DNA from: Lactuca virosa
Lineage: Eukaryota > Streptophyta > Magnoliopsida > Asterales > Asteraceae
Length of the DNA stretch: 64,000 nt
NCBI GenBank assembly: GCA_928212115.1
Contig: CAKMRJ010003334.1
Location: 29,529,264-29,593,263, forward strand
Direction: 5' to 3'
Numbering within the stretch: the first letter of the stretch is position 1; every line of letters begins with the position of its first letter. A model generated the notes under the pieces. The model was not told the DNA's origin. It made no database searches and saw nothing but the letters and a program-made list of their open reading frames with translations. Made by a program: the position numbers and the translations under genes. Of this stretch, positions 1-12,160 are shown in pieces.

Positions 1-1530
1 TGCGGCTCAAAGCGTCCGCAACCACATTCGCTTTACCAGGATGGTAAAGGATCTCACAATCATAGTCCTTGACTACATCCAGCCACCTGCGCTGCCTCAT
101 ATTCAGGTTCGGCTGATCCATGATGTGCCTCAAACTCTTGTGATCCGTGTATATGTACATCGGACCCCGTACAGGTAATGCCTCCAAATCTTGAGAGCGA
201 ATACCACACGCTCCCAACTCAAGATCGTGCGTAGGGTATCTCGTCTCATGCGGCTTCACTGCCGCGATGCATAGGCTATCACTCGTCCCCTCTGCATGAG
301 GACCGCCCCCAGACCTGTGATGGACGCATCATAAAATAACTACGAAATCCTCGACTCCTCGGGGAGCGTCAACACTTGGCGCCTCACATAAACATTGTCG
401 GAGGGTCTCAAACGCCCTCTGCTGCTCAGGGCCCCACCGGAAATCCACCCCTTTCCTCGTTAGAAGAGTGAGGGGTACTGCAATCTTGGAGAAATCTCGA
501 ATAAATCTCCGGTAGTACCCTGCTAAACCCAAGAAACTCCTATGTCTGGAGGGAGATTTAGGATCTCCCACTGCATAACCGCCTCGACTTTGGTCCGGGT
601 CGACCAAATCCCTCCTGGTTAACGAGATGTCCGAGGAACTGGACCTCTCGTAACCAAAACTCACACTTCGAGAATTGGCATACAGCGTTCTCGTCGCAGA
701 ACCTCCAGCAAGCTCCCTGAGTGCTCCTCGTGCTGCTCTCGGGTCTTGGAATACACCAAGATATCATCTATGAACACAATGACCGAGCGATCGAGCATCG
801 GTCTGCAGACCCGATTCATCAAATCCATGAATCTGCCGGCGCATGGTGAGCCAAACGGCACCCACTCACCACGAACTCGTAATGACCATAGCGGTCCGAA
901 CTGCGGTCTTCTCCACGTCTTCCTCCCTCACCCTGACCTGGTGATACCCGGATCTCAAGTCGATCTTGGAAAACCAGATGCACCCTGCAGCTGATCGAAA
1001 AGATCATCTATCCTTGGGAGTGGATAACGGTTCTTCACCGTTAGCTTGTTCAACTCCCTCAATGCAATGCACATCCTGTGAACCGTCCTTCTTCCTGACG
1101 AAGAGGATTGGTGCGTCCCCATGGGGAACTACTCGGACGAATAAACTGCTTACCCAGCAGCTCCTGCAACTGAGATGACAACTCCTGCATCTCTGGCGTG
1201 CCAGTCGGTACGGCGCCTTAGCGATAGGGCCGCACCCCGCACCAGATCAATCCTGAACTCCACCTGCCTCTCCAGGAGGCACTCCAGGTAACTCCTCTGG
1301 AAACACGTCAGCAAACTCTCTAACCACCGGGGACCTCTGAACTGAAGTCTGATCCATGACCCGCGTGTCCACCACAACGCTAAATAACCTGCACATCCTG
1401 CTGAATATACTGCCGAGCCCTGCGGCCGAACAAAACCCTGATCTACTCTGGTGCCCTCACCATATACCACCAGTTCTCCCCCACTTGGGGTTCGAACTAC
1501 AACTCGCTGTCCCTCACAGTCGATCATGGC
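1..1530 (-). pseudogene. pol: Gypsy element B: reverse transcriptase and RNase H remnant
   Basis: This is the 3' half of a Ty3/gypsy pol, read on the minus strand and cut by the left edge of the window. The order right to left is: protease-RT connector (a stretch reading ERQVEFRIDLV near 1250), RT palm (IDLRSGYHQVRV near 1000-960), the catalytic FIDDILVYSK box near 760, the thumb/connection motif FLGLAGYYRRFIRDFSKIA near 550-480, and RNase H to position 1, where an HPGK-type stretch lies near 50. Frames change repeatedly, so no single ORF spans it; the longest readable pieces are 110-125 residues. RT and RNase H copy element RNA into DNA in cytoplasmic particles, but this copy cannot make a working enzyme. 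Family assignment is confident; exact lineage is not. Confidence 0.9.
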
Positions 1531-1539
1531 GCCAAACCG

Positions 1540-1979
1540 GCTGAGTCAATCCATCCCTACGATCACACATACTTCCCCCATGGGAATAGGAATCAAATCT
1601 ATCAGAAATGATATCCCGAAAATCTCCAGCTCGCATCCCCGGTAAACCAAGGAAGCAGAAATCCCGTGCTCGTTGCGATCGAAACTCGCAACGGACACTC
1701 AAGCTCATCTACCGACACACTGAACTCTCTACTGAAAGTCTGAGATAACAAACACCGACTCGCCCCCGAGTCAAATAAAACCAATACAGGAAAAGAGTTT
1801 ACTAAAAACGTACCTAAACACAGGTACCAACGATAAGCACAACATAGATAAAATGTCTGAAACGAAAATAGAAACATACCAGCAACCACATCGGTGCTGC
1901 CTGGGCCTCCTCGCCGTGAGCTGGAAGGCGCGCCCCTGAGCCTTCGGAGGCTCCGCCTTGACTGGCCTACCATCCCCAA
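1540..1979 (-). pseudogene. pol: Gypsy element B: aspartic protease remnant
   Basis: A minus-strand reading of 125 residues contains VLFDSGASRCLLS. The DSGA motif is the active-site signature of retroelement aspartic proteases, which cut the Gag-Pol precursor. It lies between the zinc-knuckle end of gag (right) and the RT connector (left), as expected for gypsy order gag-PR-RT. The frame is lost on both sides. Confidence 0.85.
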
Positions 1980-3266
1980 TCCTCAAAGTAGCCGGTGCGG
2001 ATCCCTGCGCCCGCTTGGCGGCGAGCTGCGGACAGTTGGTCTTCACGTGACCAACCTGATTACAATGATAACAAATCATCATATCTGCTGGAGGGGCGGA
2101 CTGGCGACAGTCCCTGGCATAGTGCCCCTCCTTGCCACATTTGTGGAACCACCTCCTGCTCGCAAATCCATAATGACCCACCCCTGCCACACTTTCCACA
2201 AGTGCGGCTCTGCTGACCCCCGGTCCGAGTATCAGCGGTCTTGGACCGCTTAGGTGCCGGCTGAGACTGTGCCGGAACCTGACGATGCTCCTTCAACTGC
2301 AGCTCTATCCAAAAGAGTCTCACAACGTTGCGTAGCAACAAACTGTCGAATATCAGTCTTGAGCATGCTCAGATAACGAGTCATCTGAGACTGCTTTGAG
2401 CAACTCCGGGCAAACATAGCCCTCCCTCGGTGAACATACGAGTGATCTCCATCACTGACTCTCCATCCTGTCTTAATGTCAAAAACTCCTGAGCAAGCCG
2501 CTCCCGCTCAACGCGTGGAACGTAGCGGGCGGAACATATCCCAAACTGCTCCAAGTAACAGGCAGCTCGCTGATCATCAGTGTACGACCCTGTCGTCAAA
2601 TCTCCACCAGTCCTTTTCCCCAAGCCTCAGCAGGTTCAGGGCACACACTGACCTTCTGGTCAGCAGGACATGAACACTTGAGAAACATCCCTCCACGTCA
2701 GATAACTACCTCATAGCCCTGATCGTATCCTATATACCATCAAACGTCTGGGGCTTCGTGTTATCGAAATCCCGGTACTGGAAAGCCCTGCCGGCTCCTC
2801 CTCCAACCCCTTTCGCAGTTACAGCCGATGTGGCTACAGCGATAGCTGTCTCTGCTAGAGCTGCATATCTCTCATCAAAGTACTCAACCATTGCGGTCTT
2901 AATCGACCCAAACATCTCTGGGCAGCTGCGCTTGGAACGCTGCAGCAATCTCGGCGTGCATAACTCCCGGATCCTGGCATCCAACTCCTCTGTCCCTATC
3001 TGGTACCACGGGCTACGGTGCTTGCTCGGCACCTCCGACCTCCGTCCTCCCTCCCGATCCTGATCCTGATCCTGACCTGGATCCAGTAGTAACATCTCGT
3101 CACCACCATACTGAATATTATTCAAGTCATCAAATAAATAACATAATATCGGGAGGCCAAACCCACAAACCCTAGGGTTTTGTGACTTCCTTGCTACGCG
3201 TATGGGTCCGGTGCTTTCAGTAGTACGGCCCATACTACCTTCCACACCTACCCATATTTGTCTCAA
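1771..3266 (-). pseudogene. gag: Gypsy element B: gag remnant with CCHC zinc knuckles
   Basis: Gag (capsid/nucleocapsid) is recognised in pieces on the minus strand. The N-terminal piece at 3266-2730 includes a stretch ending NTKPQTFDGI, typical of the start of the retrotransposon gag domain. The middle piece (2623-2381) includes RLAQEFLTLRQDGESVMEI, the usual helical end of the capsid domain. The C-terminal piece (2199-1900) carries CGKEGHYARDC and CYHCNQVGHVKTNCPQL, two CCHC knuckles that bind RNA. Stops and frameshifts separate the pieces. The first ATG of the long piece at 3266 may lie upstream of the true start; an ATG near 3095 (MLLLDPGQ) is a better candidate because the residues before it do not look like Gag. 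Confidence 0.85.
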
Positions 3267-3831
3267 GTATCACCACAACACCCTAACACTATCATCAACA
3301 TAATATGCGCTCAACCCTTACTCCTAGGGAAACATCGCCTATCCCACAACTGATCTCACAGCTCCTCACAACCCATACATCCATGAAACTTTCATCACCC
3401 CATGCATGCTAGTGCAGGCTAGTCGAACATAAACTGGACCCAATAGACTTTTCGAATATCCATCTATGAGTAGACTGGATCAAACAAATTCTCAGGCTAT
3501 AAGATCTTGATTACGCACAACAGTGACGCCTACACTAACGACTAAAGTAATGATGTCAATTCCATACACAAGAAACCCTAGCTAGTAGGCATCATAATAA
3601 TCCGGCAAGTCTATCATGCGATTTCCTGAAGAGCCCTAGCCTAGCACTAGCATGTTGTTCTAATATCATAATAACGTATGGTCTTTTGGGGTTTACTTAC
3701 AGGCTCCGCTGATCGTACCCCCTGCAATCCTCCAATCCTTTATTTGGAAAACCATTTTAGATTTATTCCGAAAATTCCTTGATTTGAGACTGGGTGCACA
3801 CGTGATGTTTCCCCCAATTCACTCAAACCAA
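3267..3831 (-). other. Gypsy element B leader between PBS and gag
   Basis: Untranslated leader of element B on the minus strand. I see no ORF or other element in it. Confidence 0.6.
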
Positions 3832-3844
3832 GGCTCTGATACCA
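3832..3844 (-). other. Primer binding site of gypsy element B
   Basis: The minus strand reads TGGTATCAGAGCC three bases after the LTR end. This matches the 3' end of initiator methionine tRNA, the usual primer of plant gypsy elements. It proves the element is oriented on the minus strand with its 5' LTR to the right. Confidence 0.9.
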
Positions 3845-3847
3845 ACT

Positions 3848-3878
3848 TGTAACATCCAAAAATTTTACGCAAAATTTA
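3848..3878 (-). repeat. Gypsy element B 5' LTR, terminal 31 bases (split by copia A)
   Basis: On the minus strand this piece ends in GGATGTTACA next to the primer binding site. The rest of the same LTR lies at 11285-13218; copia element A sits between. The break is marked by the 5-bp duplication ATTTA at 3874-3878 and 11280-11284. Confidence 0.88.
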
Positions 3879-4642
3879 TATTGGATTAATGTCTAAGTCC
3901 ATAACTATAATTGGTAAGACTTGACCCGACCCGACATGGTCCATTTGGGTTGCATGGCATCATGCATTTGGATAGACTATAATGAGAGAAATAACACTTA
4001 AGGTTGGTTAATATATTATAAGTTCTAATATATTAATAAGGTTATTTAATTAGTATTGATCAAGAATTAATTTGGAATTAATTAAGTGATCAAAGGAGAC
4101 TAATTAAATATATGGGTTGATTGTGTAAATCATTCATTCTTATATATGTGGGCTTGTGATCCAAGATTCCTTCTTATGTTGGACTAAGTCCATGGGGTGA
4201 CCCTGGATACTCCATGGAGGTTAAAATCCATGGAGCATAAGGAATGGGTAAAGTTATGAGTTACATGGTGTAACCCTAATAGCCACCATATAAAAGAATC
4301 CCATGGCTCAAGAAATCGTGCACTAATGTGTGAATATGAGGGCTAGACGATTTCAAGGAGTGTTCCATTTCTCTCAAGTCATTCCATGTGCATTTGGTGT
4401 TGTGTGAACCATTTGAGGTGTCACACTTGGGGCACTAGGCACTCAAGCTTCATGGAGACAAGCTACATCAAACAAAGGTATGTATTCTATCCATTTGATT
4501 ACCCAAGTATCAAGTATTGTATGCTAGATAGGGTAATACCTTGGAAAGTTCATAATTGCATGTATAATAGAGAAAAACATAGATCCAAGGTATTTAGGGT
4601 TGCATGTACACTTAGGAGTGTTAGAATGCGCAAAACCCATCA
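3879..4642 (+). repeat. Copia A 5' LTR
   Basis: 764 bp, matching 10523-11279 nearly throughout. It ends CAAAACCCATCA. The 5' terminus carries TA instead of TG. Target duplication ATTTA lies immediately outside. Confidence 0.92.
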
Positions 4643-4643
4643 G

Positions 4644-4656
4644 TGGTGTCAGAGCC
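4644..4656 (+). other. Primer binding site of copia A
   Basis: TGGTGTCAGAGCC begins two bases after the LTR end. It is a one-base variant of the initiator methionine tRNA site seen in the other elements here (TGGTATCAGAGC). Confidence 0.75.
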
Positions 4657-4849
4657 AAGGCTTGTTTTCTTGTTATACTTGCAAAATTAGCTGAAAAATC
4701 GAATTGTATTAGTTTAAAAGTTATGCTAATTACTTGGAAAAAAATTTGATGTGAATTATCTTGTTCATATGAGTTTATTAGATTAGAGAAAAGTTAATTG
4801 ATTATGTGTTTTCATCCATTTTAATCTAAGAGTTATTCTAAAATGTGTT

Positions 4850-5260
4850 TTTGTAACTTGTCCTCAAGTTATATGAAAAGTCACATTTAAGTTTCATAAA
4901 ACTCATAAAAAGTTGGCAATGGTTACAAAAATGAAGTGTCTTGTCCTCATTAAATGGTTTTATGACTCCATAACTTGTCCTCAAGTTATGGAGGTTCAAG
5001 AGTCACTTCATTAAATGATAAATGTGTAACCTTAATTAGTTCCATAGTTACAAAATAAAGAAAAGTTACATTCTTTTATTAGTTTAAAGTCTTCCATAAC
5101 TTGTCCTCAAGTTATGGAACTTGAAGAGTTTTTTTTTCTATTTTTTTTATTTTTTTTATTTTTAATTAAAACTACTTTAAACACATAAGTTATGGAATTA
5201 ATTAGTTTTGAATATTTTCAAAACTTGCCCTCAAGTTTTGGAATTTGTAAAGTTTTCCCC
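4850..5260 (+). repeat. Four-copy leader repeat with a hairpin in copia A
   Basis: A unit of about 120 bp recurs at about 4856, 4974, 5097 and 5223. Each copy holds a dyad; the clearest has 9-base arms CATAACTTG and CAAGTTATG around a TCCT loop, and outer copies carry mismatches. It lies between the primer site and gag, where retroelement RNAs carry packaging and dimerisation structures. Function is inferred only. Confidence 0.75.
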
Positions 5261-5339
5261 ATGAATACTTTAATTCCAAGTTAGCCCTTAGAATTTTAAA
5301 AGTAAAATTCAACCCTTATACTTTAGTATTATAAGTTAA

Positions 5340-5890
5340 TAATAAATATATGTATAAGAGCAAGTCAGTCTTACCGTTAGTAGGCCTCATTCACGAAGCC
5401 GGTCTATAAGGGGGTTATAAGGTTACTGCCTATAAAATGGCAGTTTAATGGGTGTCCACTCTCACCCACCGCTTCCTTGACTGGTGGAGGGTCGTTAGCC
5501 GAACGGGTAGGACAAGGACTATAATTCTCCCTTCATTAAAAGTATTAATGATAAATACTAAGTAACTAAACACTTATAAATTCCCAATCTTAGTTACTTA
5601 GGAAAATGTGAATTAGGTGCTAATCCATGAAATTACACTTTGCACTTTGTTTAAACCGTTAGTGGAGCGTGTGTGGTTAACCGGCACACTAACCTGGATT
5701 TAACAAAGTAGGCAAAGGGTAACTTAATATTTATCATAGTATCGGTGGAGCTCGTGTGGTTAACCGGCACATCGATTGAGGGGTAAATATTAAGGGTACC
5801 AAGTATATTTGCATGGTTACTTCACACCTTGTTTTGTGATCCTCGGCATCCCAGTCACAAAACCTGAAGGGCACACTCGAGATTGAAAAA
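5340..5890 (+). other. Structured leader of copia A with duplicated GTGTGGTTAACCGGCACA
   Basis: The 18-mer GTGTGGTTAACCGGCACA occurs at about 5671 and again at about 5753, both after GTGGAGC. GTG..CAC arms flank GTTAACCGG, so each can fold as a short hairpin. The stretch before it (5370-5520) is a GC-richer island in an AT-rich leader. No ORF seen. Confidence 0.6.
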
Positions 5891-6129
5891 TGTCATTGAA
5901 AAGTTCAATGAATCTCAAAAGATCTAGGAGTTTCAAATCCAATTACAAACCTAATTACATTATGGTGGAAATTGGTAAATCGTCATTTACCTACCTTCAA
6001 CTATTTTATAACTCGGATTACGGCATCCCTCTTCCAGTTATAAATAGGTTGTTGTATCCTAGCCTTAATATTTCATATTGGGTGTTATATTAAGGACTTT
6101 AGATCAACTATCTTGAATATCTCCCAAAG

Positions 6130-6745
6130 ATGTCTAGTTCAGACATCTATGATCTTCCCATCTCTTGGAACTTTACTTCCTCCACCTCCTCCAATTATTC
6201 TCCGTAACCCACAAGTTCAAGGTCACTCAAGCCTATTGGCAAGCAAGGTCTATGTGTGATCACATCTTGGAGATGAAGTCACATATTGACAAGCCGGGAG
6301 AGTTGGGTGTCAAAGTCTTGAGAAAGTTGGATGTTCAATCACTTTCTAAGTCACATAGTGAGTTCCTTTGGGACTACTATGAAACAGACTATGACATGAA
6401 CCTTAATGATCATATCTATTTGCTTGGTGCTACTGAATCAGCAATGATTTGGAGGACCAGTAAAGCAAATTTGATTAGAAGATCAACTTCCCAAACTTCT
6501 ATGGACTTTGAAAATGGTAACATTGGATATCCAGAAAATCTTTCGCTTCCCATGGAAAGGGATTGGCCATAGTCAACTCGGTTGACCAAATGGTAAAGAG
6601 AAAGGCAAGTCTGTGATAGTCCAGTACACCATTCCCAAGAGTCCATATGTTTCTCTTTCCAAGGAAGGGGCATTGATTGCGAAGCTGCCTATTTACCTGA
6701 AGATCATAAGGTTGATCAATTCAAGAAGTTTGACTCTTCTCAGGT
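6130..6745 (+). pseudogene. gag: Copia A gag remnant
   Basis: A gag-like reading starts at an ATG near 6130 (MSSSDIYDLP), shifts frame near 6200 and continues to 6572. The second piece includes QAYWQARSMCDHILEMK and a helical stretch reading LLGATESAMIW, features I associate with copia-type Gag (UBN2-like). After 6572 the tail continues in other frames, where a decayed CCHC region is expected (about 6600-6745), but no intact knuckle remains. Recognition is by pattern only. Confidence 0.55.
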
Positions 6746-9700
6746 AAAAGTCCATTATCTAACTCTGTTAAGTTTCTATTCTGAGATTCTCATTACATGA
6801 TGTGACTGGGTCACATGTTGATGCTTTAAGAATCAAAGAAGTGAAGAAACTTAAAGGAAGTATATGCTGATTCTGATCGCGAGATGGTTTCGATCGCATG
6901 GTTTGGTGATCAGAATTTTGAAGTGTTTACTAGGAGTTATGATATATTGCTTAGGAATAGATAACAACAAGTTTTTCATATGCATTTGCATTGTAAGGAA
7001 GTTTTTCCGCAAGTTTTAAAATAAAAAAAGTTTTGATTTATTTATTTTAAGTATCCTTACAAGGCATTTGTGAAAAATTGTTGTTTACATGTTTCCATTG
7101 ATAGCAATATTGGAAATGGATTTGATTCTTTCATTTGTGGTAGTGTAATAATTTACCAAATAAGGAAAGATTCTCATTCCCAAGGCTTCAGTTGGATAGA
7201 AACTTGGAATCATGCAAGTTGAATAGTATGATGAATGAGAACTTTTCAAGCATTGGAAAATTAAGACTTGTTCCACATGGATGTGTGAGTCAAGTTAAGG
7301 ACTAAAGGGATCGAGTACACATTCTTGTGCACTGGTCAAGTCCACCACAAAGCTCGTTAAGACTATTCGTCATGATTTACTAAATTTTAGTAAATATGGT
7401 TTATACTTACAAGTTTAAGTATAATTCTGAAACATTGGAAAAGTCTCAATGTATGGCAGAACGAATGGAAGAATCAAATTAGGCAGACAGATAAAAGTTT
7501 CTCAAATCTGAAAGATGGGAGAGTACTTTAGTATCATGTTTTGTGATCATCTTAATGATTAAGAACACATCACAATTGGTCTTCTAAGGACATCTTAGTG
7601 CATTCTTATGACTAAGAAGAGGAGTCATGAATTGTTGAAATGGTTAAATCAAGAAGATGAGTCATACTTCGTTCCAAAACAAGTCTTAGAGTCATACTCC
7701 AAGACTGTAAGTTGAGTGACATATCTTAAAGAAAGGTTTAAAACACTTGTCAAATGTAAGAGTAAAGTGTCCTACTCTTGTACATTTGAAGTTGGTAAGT
7801 TGTGATGTTTTGGATTAAACAAAGACCAACTAAGGCCAATTGTGTGAAGTGTTTGTCTTGATAAAGAATCCGCACTATCTCTTGAATATTTGGCAAGATA
7901 GTCTTATATGTCAAGAGGACAGTGGGAGTCTTAAAGATCCTAAAAAGAATTTCAAGAACTAATCAAGAATAAAACCTGAGGTTCTTCACTAGCACACGAC
8001 TTGAGGTTTATAACCTATCGTGTTGACATATTCTGTGCCCATTCCAGTTAAAGTTGGCTTTGCATAGGAGTTCTGAAAGTTCTCAATTGGTTGCATAACA
8101 ACTTGGAAGCAATGGCAGGCCCTGTACTGCCAGGTGGCAAGAAGTTAAGATTGCATAAGTTCAGTCCATATGAGTTTGGATTTGTCATTATCCTTGTCTT
8201 GTGACTATGGTTTTGACGATTCACATGGATAAGAACACATACACCATAAAATCTAAGGGTCATAAGGTTTCTCTCCGATTCATGAAAATGATGGTGAGGA
8301 AACACTTCCACCAAGTAGATTTGAAGCAGATGGCAAAAGGTCTAAACAATTGAGACTATGATTACGTGCATCCCTTTTCATAGTTCTGAAATTGTTTAGA
8401 CACACATGCATGCTATCTAAGGAAAGGTGTATGATTTTGATAAAGTTTTATCAAAGCATCTCGTATCAGAAATCTGAACTTTGGTAAGGAAGTCAATAAA
8501 GTATTGATTTCTAGAAGTCCAGCTGATTTCTGAGTACATGTCAAAGCTAGTGGGAGCATAAGTGTTATGCTAATAATCATCATGTTAGTGGGAGCATGAT
8601 AATTATTGTTAGTGTTGCAAGTTAGCAATGTTAATTATAGAAAACAAAAGTTTCAATTCGTGAGGCTGCAGGGATTGAAAAAGTTGTTTTGCTATAATTA
8701 AGGGAGAGGATATACTTCATTTCAGTTCTAAAGGCTTAGATTGAGACCTTAATCATCTTTAGTCAAGAATATATATTGAATTTCATGTTGGATTGGTTCA
8801 ACTTAAGGAAATTCTATATATTGCGTTCTCAAAATTCGATTATGATTACGGCATCCCTCTTCATAGTCAAATTTTGAAAACATGGCAAATAAAAATATTG
8901 TAGCAAAAGACTGGTCTAGAATCATGTCTTTATGTGAGACATCATGAATCGTGTACCATTTGCTTTGGGTACAGGATCGATTGCATGTGCTATAATATTT
9001 GTCATTTCTAAATTTTTCCAAATGCCCAGAGCATTAAGAAGGGAAAAGGTCTAGAATTGGATATGACTAAAATGATTAAGCAATTGTCGAGGACAATCTT
9101 TGGTCAGGGACAGTTGGAAGTATAGTGCTAATTTTGGAAGGACCATATTGACATATTCTGAAAAAAGGCATCTCTTATTCAGAAGTGATAGTCAAAATGA
9201 GAATATGGAGTTGTCTCCATAGGTGGAAGTTATCTGTGTAAGATTAGAAAACTTAATGCAAGAAGCATGTTCAAAGCAATGTACTTTGAATATGAGACTT
9301 AGTTTCCATGGAGTTGATCTCCATTGGAATACATTATATGACTGTTGACAAGTCTTTGTGACTTTGTACTATTCATTACAGGAGGGTCAGTGCATATAAG
9401 TTTAAAATCAAACAGATTTCGATAATGATAGGAATTTGAAATTCTCACATTTTTCGATAAGGATTTGGGAGTATGAAATTAGAATCATTGAAATTATGTT
9501 CAATTGGTTTATTTCACAAAGTAAGGATCATAGACAAACATAGAGTGCATACTTGGTGTATGGCAAAGCTATTGTTTAAGAAAAACATAGTGTACATGCT
9601 TGGAGCATGGGACAACTAGTGTTTTTAATTCAAGTATAAAGTTGATAAAACCGAAACAATGAATAATGAGTAATCAGTATGGTGATAAATAAAGTGTTTA

Positions 9701-10511
9701 TTTATATTCATAGGGTTTGATACCATATTTGATTCATTTTTCTTGTGTTTCACTTTGCATGTTTTGACTTCCAGAATAACTAAGTCGCTCTTCCTGAATG
9801 ATTAAGTTATTCAAACCATCCACAGTCGGTCATATGTTGGAAGTAGATATGAATCAAGACTGTCATGGGTTGGTTTGTAGAGGTCCAAGTTGGTGGACAA
9901 AGTGGTGCTACAACACTCATGAGTGCTCATAAGTTCTGAGTATTGGATTCAACCCGCGCTCATTTGAATCACTTCATGGATTTTATCACGAGTGATCATG
10001 AGACGATAATATCTTATATTCTTCAAACCTAGAGATATGAGTTGTTACTATGAGTTGGTTATACATTGATTGCACGAAAACGCATTGGTAACTCGATGTT
10101 ATAAAACGTGCCTTTGTGTATGATTCAACAAGTAGTAGAACAAGCCATATGAGTCGAGTTTATCCATTCCTTTTACCTTCGGGATAAAAGCGATATCTGT
10201 GGGCCCCTCGATGATTTAGCGATGACACATGTGAGTGCTTGGCCAAGCCAGGACTGATTTGATTTGTTCAATCAGTCAGTCATCATAAATCGAAATCGGG
10301 AAACAACAAATGGACAGAGAGAATGATTGATAATCCATGTCTCAGTCCATATGATATCTAGAATGGAGGAATATATGATCCCTTATCTAATGGACAAGTC
10401 ATTGACAAAGGTCAGAGTTCATCGACAAGGTCAAAGTTCGACAGAAGCTTTTGAGAGCTACGATTGTTGATCGGTTCCTGAAGTCATACAATAATAGTTT
10501 TAGACTTATCC
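6746..10511 (+). other. Copia A interior without readable pol
   Basis: About 3.8 kb with only short chance ORFs in all frames. No protease, integrase, RT or RNase H signature is readable. The part from about 7770 to 10522 matches the interior of copia A' (13219-15821), including a run near 9968-10028 that recurs almost base for base near 15287-15342. So this is a family-wide interior, either badly eroded pol or a non-coding 3' region. Confidence 0.6.
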
Positions 10512-10522
10512 AAGTGGGAGAC
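10512..10522 (+). other. Polypurine tract of copia A
   Basis: AAGTGGGAGAC lies directly before the 3' LTR (TGTTGGATT). It is the expected plus-strand primer site, and the same tract precedes the A' LTR at 15811-15821. Confidence 0.85.
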
Positions 10523-11279
10523 TGTTGGATTAATGTCTAAGTCCATAACTATAATTGGTAAGACTTGACCCGACCCGACATGGTCCATTTGGGTTGGCAT
10601 GGCATCATGCATTTGGATAGACTATAATGAGAGAAATAACACTTAAGGTTGGTTATATATTATAAGTTCTAATATATTAATAAGGTTATTTTAATTAGTA
10701 TTGATCAAGAATTAATTTGGAATTATTAAGTGATCAAAGGAGACTAATTAATATATGGGTTGATTGTGTAAATCATTCATTCTTATATATGTGGGGCTTG
10801 TGATCCAAGATTTCTTATGTTGGACTAAGTCCATGGGGTGACCCATGGATACTCCATGGAGGTTAAAATCCATGGAGCATAAGGAATGGGTAAAATTATG
10901 AGTTACATGGTGTAACCCTAATAGCCACCATATAAAAGAATCCCATGGCTCAAGAAATCGTGCACTAATGTGTGAATATGAGGGCTAGACGATTTGAAGG
11001 AGTGTTCCATTTCTCTCAAGTCATTCCATGTGCATTTGGTGTTGTGTGAACCATTTGAGGTGTCACACTTGGGGCACTAGGCACTCAAGCTTCATGAGAC
11101 AAGCTACATCAAACAAAGGTATGTATTCTATCCATTTGATTACCCAAGTATCAAGTATTGTATGCTAGATAGGGTAATACCTTGGAAAGTTCATAATTGC
11201 ATGTATAATAGAGAACATAGATCCAATGTATTTTAGTTGCATGTACACTTAGGAGTGTTAGAATGCGCAAAACCCATCA
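10523..11279 (+). repeat. Copia A 3' LTR
   Basis: 757 bp, TG...CA, paired with 3879-4642 and followed by target duplication ATTTA at 11280-11284. Confidence 0.93.
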
Positions 11280-11430
11280 ATTTAAACTTTTCAAGCATAA
11301 ATAAAACCCAATAGTATTGTTTACAAAATGTTTTTCAATTCAGTATTCAATCAGAGTGGTCCCAAAAGCCAGATCTAAGGATGAGGAGCGGTACGGTCAC
11401 GCCTTCGCCTTTCATGAACTCCTGAAGTAC

Positions 11431-11973
11431 CTGAAACATAAACTGAAAACTGTAAGCCCGAGGGCTTAGTGAGCTAACCCCCAAAATACCAATACCACAC
11501 TGATAATACCATATCCGTAATAACCATCAATCAACATGCATACTGGGCCATCGGCCTGACTGGACCGCCCACAGGGCCTACAGTCCAACTGAATCTATAA
11601 CCAGCCTTCGGCATGACTGGACCGCACGTGGCCTACAGTCTTCCCGGACCGCTCATAGGGTGTGTTTGGCCTTCAGCACAAACAGGACCGCCTCACCCAA
11701 ACAACAAGCAAATACCATGTGCGCATAACTAACATTTACTGGCATAAAAAACATCGAACATATCTCTCACTGATTACAAAACATAGCAATCTCTCATAAC
11801 TAGAGCACTACCTAGCAGGTCACTACATATCAATCCCTACGGATCATAAGATCATAACATACTGTCTATCTTGATTCTGATCTAACAGATCATATCCACA
11901 TGTGCATACCATAACAATAACCTAAGGCCGGCCTTGGTGCCTTAGACCCTATCGATAAGTGAGGATAACTCAC
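11431..11973 (-). other. Putative intron within gypsy B LTR
   Basis: On the minus strand CTGCAAG/GTGAGTTATCC at 11973 looks like a 5' splice site and TATGTTTCAG/GTACTTC at 11431 like a 3' splice site, 543 nt apart. The same pair of sites occurs in LTRs C, D, E, F, G, J, K and L. Inside is a degenerate repeat (11545-11690) around GGACCGCC and CCTACAGTC. A shared box with core AAGGCACCAA lies at 11926-11949. Splicing itself is inferred. Confidence 0.5.
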
Positions 11974-12160
11974 CTTGCAGATGTCAACTCGGTAGATAAC
12001 TCATCAACCCTCGGATCATTGCCACAAACCCACCACCTATTACCATATATAATCATACCCATAAGTTCCCAACCCTTCAAGGTACCCCATAAGCCAACTA
12101 ATCTAACCACTGTTAAAGTCAAAGTCATCAGTCAAGGTCAACAGTCCATGTTGACCTGAC

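Larger units (their letters stand above)
3879..11279 (+). mobile_element. Ty1/copia-type LTR retrotransposon A, 7.4 kb, nested in B's LTR
   Basis: Complete by its ends: two LTRs of about 760 bp (3879-4642 and 10523-11279), a primer site just inside the left LTR, a purine tract before the right LTR, and the target duplication ATTTA on both sides. The 5' LTR has lost its terminal TG (it reads TATTGGATT where the 3' LTR has TGTTGGATT). Inside is a broken copia-type gag and then about 3.7 kb with no readable pol, so it is not autonomous now. The LTRs are close to identical by eye with scattered small indels, suggesting a younger insertion than B and A'. Confidence 0.9.
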
